Assembly (NCBI GenBank): GCA_023460975.1
Contig: JAEWOG010000092.1
Location: 186,001-250,000, forward strand
Direction of reading: 5' to 3'
DNA length: 64,000 bases
Source: Actinomycetes bacterium
GTDB lineage: Bacteria; Actinomycetota; Actinomycetes; Propionibacteriales; Nocardioidaceae
Part shown: one piece after another, positions 36,135 through 44,193 of the stretch
How the letters are laid out: each line of letters starts with the position of its first letter
Position numbering within the stretch: position 1 is the first letter of the stretch
Program-made: the position numbers and the translations under genes
The notes under the pieces: model-generated
The model's input: the letters and a program-made list of their open reading frames with translations, nothing else
The model's database searches: none
Told to the model about the DNA's origin: nothing

Positions 36135-36620
36135 GTGAGCGAGGTGTGGCAGAGGTTCGACGACGACCCGCGGGCGGCGTCGAATGCGGGCCTGCGCGCC
36201 GGGGACGCCGACCGCGACGTCGTGCAGGACGTGCTGAGCCACGCCTATGCCGAAGGGCGCCTCAGCCCCGATGAGCATGCCGAGCGCAGCGCACGGCTCG
36301 CGGAGTCGCGCACGTTGGGCGACCTCGTGCCGCTGCTGGACGGCCTGGTCCGCCGGGTGGCCCCGGACCTTCCCGCCCTGGCGAGGGAGAAGTACCGCGG
36401 CGATCTGCGCGAGGCGATCGTCGGCTTCCTGACCGTCAACGCCATCTGCTGGGGCATCTGGTTCCTCATGGGCCACGACTTCCCGTGGCCCGCGTTCGTG
36501 ACCCTCTTCAGCGCGATCAACGTGATCCGCGTACGCCTCGAGCGGACGAGTCGGATCGATCATCACGTCCGCAAGCTCGAGAAGAAGCAGCGCACCGAGC
36601 TCACCGGCCCCGAGGAGTGA
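36135..36620 (+). CDS. DUF1707 / 2TM-domain membrane protein
   Basis: A 161-residue protein. The first about 60 residues form a DUF1707 domain (LRAGDADRD, VLSHAYAEGRLSPDEHAERSARL here in parts), common in actinobacteria before membrane or signalling domains. The middle has a short two-segment membrane unit (AIVGFLTVNAICWGIWFLM and WPAFVTLFSAINVI), and the tail is a charged helix rich in Lys/Glu. The function is unknown; regulatory or envelope roles are usual guesses. Start GTG at 36135. Confidence 0.8.
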   Translation: MSEVWQRFDDDPRAASNAGLRAGDADRDVVQDVLSHAYAEGRLSPDEHAERSARLAESRTLGDLVPLLDGLVRRVAPDLPALAREKYRGDLREAIVGFLTVNAICWGIWFLMGHDFPWPAFVTLFSAINVIRVRLERTSRIDHHVRKLEKKQRTELTGPEE

Positions 36621-36715
36621 GTCCGCCCCGCGGGCGACGACGCCTCATCCTTGGGGCCACCACCTCGGTACCTCAGGCGGAGGTTTCGGCGCGCCCGCGC
36701 TCCTAGCGTCGAGGC

Positions 36716-37351
36716 ATGACCCTGCTCCTGAGTGATCCTCGCGTCCGCGCCGTTCCCGTCCTGGAGAACGACGAGCCGCTGGTCGCCCTCCCCCACGCTC
36801 TCTCGCCCCACGGCTGCGCTGTCCGCCTCGGCGTCGCACAGCGCCTCGACATCGCCCAGAGGCTCCTGCCGCAAGGGGTGAGCCTGCTCGTGCGGGAGGG
36901 CCACCGTACGGTGTCGGACCAGCGGGCGATCATCACCGAGTACACCGCCGAGGTGTGCGCCGCGCGCCCGGGAGTGGGGCCCGCCGAGCTGGCCCGCCTG
37001 GTGAGTCGCTTCGTTGCCCCCATCGATGTCGCGGGCCACGTGTCCGGCTCGGCCGTGGACCTCACGCTGTGCGACGAGCAGGGACGCGAACTCGACCTCG
37101 GCTGCCCGATCGACGCCACTCCCGAGCAGTCGGGCGGCCGCTGCTTCACCGCCTCCCCCGCCGTGCGTGGCACGGCCAGGAGGAACCGCGATCTGCTGAG
37201 CGCAACGCTCGAGGAGGCGGGTCTGGTCAACTACCCCACGGAGTGGTGGCACTGGTCGTGGGGCGACCGGTACTGGGCGCTGAGCACCGGCGCGGACGCC
37301 GCGGTGCACGGCCCCGTCGAACTGCGCGAGCCGCACCAGGACGTGGCATGA
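36716..37351 (+). CDS. VanX-like D-alanyl-D-alanine dipeptidase (peptidase M15)
   Basis: Zinc dipeptidase that would hydrolyse D-Ala-D-Ala. The 211-residue protein keeps the M15D landmarks: EGHRT (Arg64), GHVSGSAVDLTL with zinc ligands His108 and Asp115, and EWWHW with catalytic Glu176 and zinc ligand His179. It has no signal peptide, so it is cytoplasmic as VanX is. It begins a compact run with a racemase-like gene (4-bp ATGA overlap), a D-Ala ligase, an acyltransferase and a two-component system. In that setting, removal of D-Ala-D-Ala from the precursor pool is a plausible role. Confidence 0.87.
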   Translation: MTLLLSDPRVRAVPVLENDEPLVALPHALSPHGCAVRLGVAQRLDIAQRLLPQGVSLLVREGHRTVSDQRAIITEYTAEVCAARPGVGPAELARLVSRFVAPIDVAGHVSGSAVDLTLCDEQGRELDLGCPIDATPEQSGGRCFTASPAVRGTARRNRDLLSATLEEAGLVNYPTEWWHWSWGDRYWALSTGADAAVHGPVELREPHQDVA

Positions 37352-38511
37352 GCGCCGCGACTGGGCAGGCACGCCTGCTGGTCGACCCCACAGCCATCCG
37401 TTCCAACGTCGTACGCCTGCGCGGGCCACGCCGCACGCCCCTCATGGCCGTGGTGAAGGCGAACGGGTTCGGGCTCGGAGCTCGGACGGTGGCGCGGGCA
37501 GCGCTGGACGCCGGCGCCTCCAGGTTGGGGGCCGCGACGCTGGCCGAGGCGCGCGAGGTGGCCGACCTCGGCGTCGGAGTGCTGGCCTGGCTGACCACGC
37601 CCGACGAGCTGGCCGAACAGCGCCGGAGCCTCGCCGAGACGCCCAGCCTGGAGGTCGCGGTGGGATCGGTGGAGCACCTGCGGGCGCTGCTCACCCGCTC
37701 ACCGGCACTGACCCCGGGAGCGACGCGTCCGGTGCGCGTCCACCTCTTCGCCGACTGCGGCATGTCACGCGACGGCTGCCCTGACTACGACTGGCCCGCG
37801 CTGTGCGCGCAGGTCAGCATCGCCGAGCGCGCGGGGCTGGTCCGCTGCGTCGGCGTGATGGGGCATCTGGGGTGCGGCGATCACGTCGGGGAGCCCTGCC
37901 ACCAGGAAGGCGTCCGCGCCTTCGACCACGCGGTGAGTGTCGCTGGCTCGTACGGCCTGCACCCGCGCCTGCGCCACCTGGCTGCGACGTCCGCAGCACT
38001 CGGGGCGCCCCGGACCCATCACACGCTCCTGCGGACCGGCGCCGGACTGGTCGGCATCGATCCCTCCGGGCTGGGGCGGCTCGACCCGGTCGCGCGCCTC
38101 GAGGCCCCGCTGGCGCAGGTGCGCCGCGTCAGGGCCGGTGCCACGGTCGGCTACGGCCACGACCACCGCACGAGTCACGAGTCCTGGCTGGGACTGTTGC
38201 CTCTGGGGTACGCGGACGGGATTCCGCGCAGCGCCTCCGGCCGCGCCGAGGTCTCCGTGGCCGGCGTCCGTCGCGCCATCGTGGGTGCCGTGTCCATGGA
38301 CCAGTGCGTCGTGGACCTCGGCGGGCAGCCCGTGGCCGCGGGCACGATGGCCACGATCTTCGGCCCGGGCGGCCCGACGCTGTCCGAGTGGGCGACGTGG
38401 TCCGACCGGCTGGAGCATGAGGTGCTGACCGGAATCGGCGGCCGTGTCCGACGCGTACCGGCTCCCGCGCCCGCCCTCGCGTCGGCGCCGCTGGCGGAGT
38501 GCGTCGCATGA
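37348..38511 (+). CDS. alanine/serine racemase-like PLP enzyme
   Basis: Fold-type III PLP racemase of 387 residues. The PLP lysine is Lys37 in AVVKANGFGLG, which departs from the usual KANAYGHG. The second catalytic residue is Tyr288 in LLPLGYADG, followed by GAVSMDQCVVDLG. Alanine racemase is the direct reading. Because the neighbours are a VanX-like dipeptidase, a ligase and an acyltransferase-3 protein, serine racemase activity, as in the C-terminal domain of VanT, is an alternative. Its ATG overlaps the dipeptidase stop and its stop overlaps the ligase start. Confidence 0.87.
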   Translation: MSAATGQARLLVDPTAIRSNVVRLRGPRRTPLMAVVKANGFGLGARTVARAALDAGASRLGAATLAEAREVADLGVGVLAWLTTPDELAEQRRSLAETPSLEVAVGSVEHLRALLTRSPALTPGATRPVRVHLFADCGMSRDGCPDYDWPALCAQVSIAERAGLVRCVGVMGHLGCGDHVGEPCHQEGVRAFDHAVSVAGSYGLHPRLRHLAATSAALGAPRTHHTLLRTGAGLVGIDPSGLGRLDPVARLEAPLAQVRRVRAGATVGYGHDHRTSHESWLGLLPLGYADGIPRSASGRAEVSVAGVRRAIVGAVSMDQCVVDLGGQPVAAGTMATIFGPGGPTLSEWATWSDRLEHEVLTGIGGRVRRVPAPAPALASAPLAECVA

Positions 38512-39467
38512 CGGTCCGCGTGGCCGTCGTCGGGGGCGGCGCCAACTCCGAGCACGACGTGTCGCTGGCCACCGCGGACGGCGTGCAGCGCGCGCTCGCC
38601 GAGACCCACGACGTGGACCGACTCGACCTCGATCTCGCGGGCCGGTGGTGCGAACGGGACGGGACGCCCGTGGCCACCGCCGTGGCGATGGCCCGACTCG
38701 CGGACTGCGACGTCCTCTTCCCTCTGGTCCACGGTCCCCACGGCGAGGACGGCACGCTCGCTGGTCTCGCCACGATGCTGGGCCTGGCGTGCGTGGGCTC
38801 GGGCGTCGCCGCCGGCGCCGTGGCGATGGACAAGTGGGTCACCAAGCTCGTCGCCGCCGAGCTCGGCGTGGCGGTCGCACCGGCCCGCCTCCTCGTACGC
38901 GGCGCGGAGCACCCGTGGCGCGAGCCCGCGGTGGTGAAGCCGGTCGTCGGCGGATCGAGCCAAGGCGTGAGCCCGGCACGCTGCCCCGAAGAGTGGGAGC
39001 CCGCACTCGCGGAGGCCTTCCGACACGACACCCGGGTGCTCGCCGAGGAAATCCTGGTCGGCCGCGAGATTGATGTGGCAGTGCTGAAGCGGGCTGACGG
39101 CACACTGCTCGTCTCGCCCCCGCTGGAGATCGACGTCGCCGGGTTCTTCGACTACGAGGCCAAGTACGACGGCGGCGCCCGGTTCGTGGTCCCCGCTCCC
39201 CTGCCGCCCGCACGGCTCACCGAGCTCGAGGAACTCGCCCGCCGCCTGTTCACTGGGCTGGGCTGTGCCGGGGTGGCGCGGGTCGACTTCTTCCTGACCG
39301 AGGCGGGCTTCGTCCTGAACGAGATCAACACAGTGCCGGGCATGACGCCTCAGTCGCAGGTCCCGCGCATGTTCGCGGCCGCCGGACTCTCCTACCCCGC
39401 ACTGGTCGAGGAGCTCGTGAGCGCTGCGCTCGTCGCGGACCGCCGCCCTGAGGCCGCGACGCGGTGA
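38508..39467 (+). CDS. D-alanine-D-alanine (or D-serine) ligase family, short form
   Basis: ATP-grasp ligase of 319 residues, shorter than typical actinobacterial Ddl (about 370). It shows GGGANSEHDVSLAT, HGPHGEDGT, VKPVVGGSSQGVS and the metal-binding ARVDFFLTEAGFVLNEINT followed by PGMT. The omega loop is DYEAKYDGG, so the Tyr/Lys pair of D-Ala-D-Ala ligases is kept and the His of VanA-type D-lactate ligases is absent. D-Ala-D-Ala and D-Ala-D-Ser specificity cannot be separated by eye. It is probably a second ddl, embedded in a racemase/dipeptidase operon with ATGA and GTGA overlaps. Confidence 0.9.
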   Translation: MTVRVAVVGGGANSEHDVSLATADGVQRALAETHDVDRLDLDLAGRWCERDGTPVATAVAMARLADCDVLFPLVHGPHGEDGTLAGLATMLGLACVGSGVAAGAVAMDKWVTKLVAAELGVAVAPARLLVRGAEHPWREPAVVKPVVGGSSQGVSPARCPEEWEPALAEAFRHDTRVLAEEILVGREIDVAVLKRADGTLLVSPPLEIDVAGFFDYEAKYDGGARFVVPAPLPPARLTELEELARRLFTGLGCAGVARVDFFLTEAGFVLNEINTVPGMTPQSQVPRMFAAAGLSYPALVEELVSAALVADRRPEAATR

Positions 39468-40519
39468 ACACGCGTCGTGTCGAGTCCCTGGACCTGCTGC
39501 GCGGCATCGCCATCACGGGGGTGATGGCCCGCCACGCCCTCCCCGCGGTGTTCCCGGGGGCCGGCGTCGTGGGCGTGGTCATGTTCTTCACCCTGTCGGG
39601 GTATCTCATCTCGGGCGTCCTGTTCGCTGAGCTCCGCCGGACCTCAACGCTGCGCCTGCGCACGTTCTACGCCCGGCGAGCCAGGCGACTGGTCCCCGCG
39701 CTCCTCGTCGTGCTGTGCGCGATCACCCTCGTCACCGTCCTGGCCAGCTCCCCCGAGGAACGATCTGCCCTGCCCGCCACCTGGCTGGTTGCCCTCACGT
39801 GGACGGCCAATCTGCCCGGGCGACCGGAGACGACGGAAACGTCGTTCCACCTGTGGACGCTCGCGGGCGAGGAGCAGTTCTATCTGGTGCTGCCCGCACT
39901 CCTGTTGCTGGCTTGGCGCCGCGGCCGGGTGGGCGTCGCCATCGCCGTGGCCGCGGTCGCGTCGGCCCTGGCGTGCGCTGCGACGCTGTGGTGGTTGTGG
40001 GAGGTGCCCGACAACGCGTACGTCCTGCCCACGAGCTGGGCGGGCTGCTTCGTGATCGGCGTCGCGGCGCGATGGTGCGAGGAACGACTCCCCCGCCCCC
40101 CGGCCTGGCTCGTGGCGTCCGCCCTCGTGGCGCTGGCCGTGCTCGCGGTGAGCGAGGTGCGCGGTCACGTGTGGACCTATGCCGTCGTGGGGCCTGCGGT
40201 GGCCCTCCTCACGGCCCTGCTTCTGCTCGCCTGGCGCGAGTGGCGCGTGGTGCGCCCGCAGCCGCTCCGCGCACTCGCGTGGCTGGGGACGGTGTCGTAC
40301 GGCGCCTATCTGTGGAACTACCCGCTGAGCCTGTGGCTGCGCCCGCACGGAGCGTGGGGCGCTGTGCTCGCCGTCGTGCTCACCGTGGTCATCGCCGCCG
40401 CGAGTTGGAGGTTCGTCGAACGGCCCCTGCTCGGCGCCCGAACGCAGGACGCGAGCGACGACGGCAGGGACCACGAGCCGCACGGTCGTACGAGCCGTGA
40501 GAGGCTGCCGTCGTGGTGA
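39464..40519 (+). CDS. acyltransferase-3 family (OafA/VanT N-domain type) membrane protein
   Basis: A 351-residue integral membrane protein with about ten hydrophobic segments. Family features are RGIAITGVMARH near the N-terminus (catalytic-type His), FFTLSGYLISGVLF, RRARRLVPALLVV and the conserved SFHLWTLAGEEQFYLVLP. Such proteins transfer acyl groups to envelope sugars; the same domain forms the N-terminal half of VanT serine racemases. It starts at a GTG overlapping the ligase stop and its end overlaps the kinase start, so it belongs to the same transcript. Confidence 0.87.
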   Translation: MNTRRVESLDLLRGIAITGVMARHALPAVFPGAGVVGVVMFFTLSGYLISGVLFAELRRTSTLRLRTFYARRARRLVPALLVVLCAITLVTVLASSPEERSALPATWLVALTWTANLPGRPETTETSFHLWTLAGEEQFYLVLPALLLLAWRRGRVGVAIAVAAVASALACAATLWWLWEVPDNAYVLPTSWAGCFVIGVAARWCEERLPRPPAWLVASALVALAVLAVSEVRGHVWTYAVVGPAVALLTALLLLAWREWRVVRPQPLRALAWLGTVSYGAYLWNYPLSLWLRPHGAWGAVLAVVLTVVIAAASWRFVERPLLGARTQDASDDGRDHEPHGRTSRERLPSW

Positions 40520-41793
40520 ACCGCATGCTGGCCGCCGTGGCCGCCGCCGTCGTGGCCTGCGGCATCGGCGCCTTCCAGACGCTGCGGGACCCAGAGCTGC
40601 TGCCACTGCTCGTGACCGCGGCGACGGCCGGTCTGGTCGTGCTCGCGGGCCGGTGGCCCGGGTGGGCCCTCGCGGGCCTGTGGCTGCTCCTCGCCTTCCA
40701 GTTCCTCGCTCCCACCCCGGTGCTGCTCGCGCAGGTCGGGGTCGCCTTCATCGCCTTCGCGTGCGCGGCGTGGGGATCCCGGGTCACGCTGGTCGCGAGC
40801 GCCCTGAGCGTGCCCCTGGGCGCCGCGTTGGCCGTACTGCTCATCTTCACCGTCGTGGACCGGGGCGCGTGGTCCTTCCTCGAGCAACTGCGAGCCTGGG
40901 GGCTGGCGGACGTGGCTCGCTACGCCAGCGAGTCCGCGTGGGGCTGGCACGTGGTGCTGGGCATCGTCGGCCTGCTGATGCTCTCGGTGCCGTGGCTGCT
41001 CGGACTTGCCGTCCGCCTGCGCCAGGTCTCGCGCGACTCCGCTCGCTCCCAGGTCGTCGCCGAGGCTGAGCGCGACGCGGCGTCCGAAGTCGCGAGGCTG
41101 CGCGAGGGACAGGCTCAACTGGCCCGCGACGTCCACGACGTGGTCGGGCACTCCCTGACCGTCATCCTGGCCCAGGCAGAGGCGGGTCAGTACCAGCAGG
41201 ATCCCGAGGCGCTGCACCGCACCCTGGGCACGATCGTCGACACTGCGCGCAGTTCGCTGAACGACGTGCGCCGCGTCCTGGACGACACGGGCTCACATCC
41301 GGCGCCGGCCGCCCAGGACGCCCTGCAGTCGCTTCTGGACGGGGTCCGCGCCGGGGGGCGTGACGTCCGATTCACCGAGGTGGGGGCCATACGACCGCTG
41401 CCGCCCGACCTCGCCGGCGTCGCCCACCGGGTGCTGCAGGAGATGCTGACCAACGCCGTCCGTCACGGGCGAGCGGACGCACCGATCGAGATTGAGCGGC
41501 ACTGGGCCGGCGACCTGCGGATCGAGGTCACCAACCGTCTGGCCACCGACGCGCCCCAGTCGGAGGCCGAACTCACCGTCCCCGTCTCGCTGCACGACGC
41601 AGCCACGGGCCCTCTCCCGCCCACGCCCGCCCCCGCGCGGACGGGTCATGGGCTCGCCGGCATGCGCCGACGGCTCGAGGCGGTTGGCGGCAGGATGGAC
41701 CTACGAGTGCGCGAGGCCCAGGGCACCTTCACCGTGACGGCGTGGATCCCGCTTCCGGGCAGACTCGACGGCTACCGAGGAGGCCACGCATGA
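40513..41793 (+). CDS. two-component sensor histidine kinase (HisKA_3/DesK-like)
   Basis: A 426-residue kinase. The N-terminal about 170 residues hold several membrane segments without a large extracellular domain, an intramembrane-sensing layout. A coiled region leads to the H-box LARDVHDVVGHSLTVI with His208 as the likely phosphorylation site, and a HATPase domain with LQEMLTNAVRHG and the G-box GHGLAGMRRRL. Adjacent in-frame GTG codons (40513, 40516) overlap the acyltransferase stop. It pairs with the NarL-type regulator that overlaps its own stop, and probably senses envelope stress. Confidence 0.9.
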   Translation: MVNRMLAAVAAAVVACGIGAFQTLRDPELLPLLVTAATAGLVVLAGRWPGWALAGLWLLLAFQFLAPTPVLLAQVGVAFIAFACAAWGSRVTLVASALSVPLGAALAVLLIFTVVDRGAWSFLEQLRAWGLADVARYASESAWGWHVVLGIVGLLMLSVPWLLGLAVRLRQVSRDSARSQVVAEAERDAASEVARLREGQAQLARDVHDVVGHSLTVILAQAEAGQYQQDPEALHRTLGTIVDTARSSLNDVRRVLDDTGSHPAPAAQDALQSLLDGVRAGGRDVRFTEVGAIRPLPPDLAGVAHRVLQEMLTNAVRHGRADAPIEIERHWAGDLRIEVTNRLATDAPQSEAELTVPVSLHDAATGPLPPTPAPARTGHGLAGMRRRLEAVGGRMDLRVREAQGTFTVTAWIPLPGRLDGYRGGHA

Positions 41794-42461
41794 ACCCCGA
41801 CATCCGCGTCCTGCTCGTCGACGACCAGGACCTCTTCCGCGAGGGCGTCGCGGTCATCGTCGACGCTCAACCGGGGATGACGGTGGTGGGCTCGGTCGAC
41901 AACGGCATCGACGCCGTCCGCGCGGTGGGCGAGGCGCAACCCGACGTCGTCCTCATGGACATTCGCATGCCGGAGATGGACGGCGTCGAGGCCACGAGGC
42001 AGATCTTCGCGCCCGAACGCGTGGCCGGACGTACGCGCCCTGTCCGGGTCATCGTGCTGACGACCTTCAACCTCGACGATCGGGCCGCGAGCGCCATCCG
42101 GTTGGGTGCCAGCGGGTTCCTACTGAAGGGAACCACTCCGGCGCTGCTGGCAGACGCGATCCGTACGGTCCACTCCGGGCACGCCGTGCTCGCCCCTGAC
42201 GACCTGGCCGCCCTGATGGACGGACAGTTCCGCGCCCAGACGCTGACCCCGCCCTCCTTCCATGAGCTCACCGAGCGCGAACTGGAGGTCTTTGCGGCGG
42301 TCGCGCGCGGCCTGTCCAACGCGGAGATCGCCGAGCAGACGTTCAGCGGCGAGTCGACGGTCAAGACCCACGTCGGTTCGATCCTGCGCAAGCTCGGCCT
42401 GCGCGACCGGGTCCAGGTCGTGGTCTTCGCTCACGAGCACGGCCTGGTGGACCGCTCCTGA
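41790..42461 (+). CDS. NarL/FixJ-type response regulator
   Basis: A 223-residue regulator. The receiver domain has acidic pocket Asp11-Asp12, phospho-acceptor Asp57 in VVLMDIRMPEMDG, and Lys in GFLLKGTTP. The LuxR-type helix-turn-helix is at LTERELEVFAAVARGLSNAEIA, with TVKTHVGSILRKLGLRDR completing it. AGGAGG lies just before its ATG, which overlaps the kinase stop. It is the last gene of the dipeptidase-to-regulator run, and a strong hairpin follows. Confidence 0.95.
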   Translation: MNPDIRVLLVDDQDLFREGVAVIVDAQPGMTVVGSVDNGIDAVRAVGEAQPDVVLMDIRMPEMDGVEATRQIFAPERVAGRTRPVRVIVLTTFNLDDRAASAIRLGASGFLLKGTTPALLADAIRTVHSGHAVLAPDDLAALMDGQFRAQTLTPPSFHELTERELEVFAAVARGLSNAEIAEQTFSGESTVKTHVGSILRKLGLRDRVQVVVFAHEHGLVDRS

Positions 42462-42466
42462 GCCGG

Positions 42467-42505
42467 ACGGCAGTCGGGCGGGCGTCGACCGCGCCCGACT
42501 GCCGT
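42467..42505. terminator. bidirectional terminator between response regulator and fadD
   Basis: A perfect 14-base stem, ACGGCAGTCGGGCG and its complement, with an 11-base loop. It lies 5 bp after the response regulator stop and 8 bp after the convergent acyl-CoA synthetase stop (42514), so it separates the Van-like run from the steroid genes. Confidence 0.8.
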
Positions 42506-42513
42506 GAGTGCAC

Positions 42514-44193
42514 TCAGCCTACGGAGCGCTCGCCCGTCCAGAACTGTGCTCGCAGCGCCTTCTTGTCCGGCTTGCCCAATCCCGTCAGCGGGATGGCCTC
42601 CACCGCCAGCACCTGCTTGGGCGACTGCACGGCACCCTTGCGCTCCTTGACCAGCGCCTGAATCTCCGCGATGGCAGCGTCGTCGAGCTCGACCCCCGGG
42701 CGGGTGACCACCAACGCCGTCACCTGCTCGCCGAACTTCTCGTGCGGGGTGCCGATCACGGCGACCTGGGCGACGGCGGGGTGCGTGGCCACGACGTCCT
42801 CCACCTCGCGGGGGAAGACATTGAAGCCGCCGGTCACGATCATGTCCTTGGTCCGGTCCACGATGTACCAGAAGCCGTCCTCGTCCTCGCGAGCCACATC
42901 GCCGGTGCGCATCCAGCCGTCGCGGAAGGTCTCGGCCGTCTCCTCGGGCATCCCCCAGTAGCCCCCGGAGACCAGCGGCCCGGCGACACAGATCTCGCCG
43001 GGCTCACCCACCGCGACGGGCTGGTCGTCCTCGCCCAGCAGCGCGGTCCGTACGAACGGTGCGGGGCGACCGCAGGAGGTGAGTCGCTCGGTCAGCGGCC
43101 GGCCCTGCGCGTCGACGTGGTCGCCCTTGGCGAAGTAGGTGATCGCCATCGGAGCCTCGGACTGGCCGTAGTACTGCGCGAAGATCGGCCCGAACCGCTC
43201 GATCGCCTCGGCCAGACGCACGGGGTTGATCGCGGAGGCCCCGTAGTAGACCGTCTCCAGCGAGCTGAGATCGCGGGTACGGCTGTCGGGGTGGTCCAGG
43301 AGCGCGTAGAGCATCGTCGGGACGAGCATCAGGGAGTTGATCTTCTTCTCCTCGATGGTCGCGAGCACCTCGGCGGGGTCGAAGCGCGCGGTCACGAAGA
43401 GGGTCCCGCCCTTGATGACGACCGGGACGAAGAACGCGGCGCCCGCATGCGAGAGGGGCGTGCACATCAGGAATCGGGGCTCCTGGGGCCACTCCCACTC
43501 ACTCAGCTGGATGCTCGCCATGGTGTTCATCGACTGCGCGAGCCCGATGACTCCCTTGGGGCGACCCGTGGTGCCGCCGGTGTAGGCGAACGACACGATG
43601 TGGTCGGGCGGCAGCAGCCGCGCCTCCAGGGCCACCGGGGCGAACTGCGCAGCCGCGGCGACGAGGTCGCTGGCGCGGCCTTCGAGCTCGGCCGGTACGG
43701 GGCCGATCGTCAGCACCTGGGTCAGGCGCGGGCACTTGTCGAGCAACTCGACGGCGCGCGCGGCGAAGTACGGATCGACGACCAGGGTCGTGACCTCCGC
43801 GTCGTTGATGACGTACGCATGGTCGTCGGCGGAACCGAGCGGGTGCAGGGCGACCCGGCGGAAGCCCTGGGTCTGTCCGGCGCCGATGATGAAGAGGACC
43901 TCGGGCCGGTTCAGGGCCAGGAGCGCGCCCGTGGTGTCGGCCCCGGCACCGAGGCTCTCGAATGCCTGGACGTACTGGCTGATCCGCTCCGACACCTCGC
44001 CCCCGGTGAGAGTGACGTCGCCCAGCTCGATGATGGGGCGGTCCCGGTGGCGGCGCAGGGCCTGGACCATGAGGTGTCCGTTGTGGGTGCCGTGGCGCAG
44101 CGACTCGTTGCCGGGCAGGGCCGCGGCGTTGACGGTGGTCGCGTTGCCCGAGGAGGCGAGGCCCGAAGAGGCGGTGGCTGAGGAGACGCTCAT
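42514..44193 (-). CDS. acyl-CoA synthetase (FadD family)
   Basis: ANL-superfamily CoA ligase of 559 residues. The first 30 or so residues are a low-complexity Ser/Ala tail. The AMP-binding motif is FAYTGGTTGRPKGVIG, with YYGASAINPVRLAEA, YYGQSEAPM and the hinge DRTKDMIVTGGFNVFPREVED further on. The C-terminal lysine is in LTGLGKPDKKALR. Its ATG overlaps the end of the F420-oxidoreductase gene (4 bp), giving a two-gene operon under the KstR-type site at 45333. I cannot assign it to a specific mycobacterial FadD. Confidence 0.87.
   Translation of the reverse strand: MSVSSATASSGLASSGNATTVNAAALPGNESLRHGTHNGHLMVQALRRHRDRPIIELGDVTLTGGEVSERISQYVQAFESLGAGADTTGALLALNRPEVLFIIGAGQTQGFRRVALHPLGSADDHAYVINDAEVTTLVVDPYFAARAVELLDKCPRLTQVLTIGPVPAELEGRASDLVAAAAQFAPVALEARLLPPDHIVSFAYTGGTTGRPKGVIGLAQSMNTMASIQLSEWEWPQEPRFLMCTPLSHAGAAFFVPVVIKGGTLFVTARFDPAEVLATIEEKKINSLMLVPTMLYALLDHPDSRTRDLSSLETVYYGASAINPVRLAEAIERFGPIFAQYYGQSEAPMAITYFAKGDHVDAQGRPLTERLTSCGRPAPFVRTALLGEDDQPVAVGEPGEICVAGPLVSGGYWGMPEETAETFRDGWMRTGDVAREDEDGFWYIVDRTKDMIVTGGFNVFPREVEDVVATHPAVAQVAVIGTPHEKFGEQVTALVVTRPGVELDDAAIAEIQALVKERKGAVQSPKQVLAVEAIPLTGLGKPDKKALRAQFWTGERSVG

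Noticed and set aside
38508..39467. VanA-type D-Ala-D-Lac ligase
   Set aside because: The omega loop has the Tyr/Lys form of D-Ala-D-Ala ligases and lacks the His of D-lactate ligases; no vanH-like dehydrogenase is next to it.
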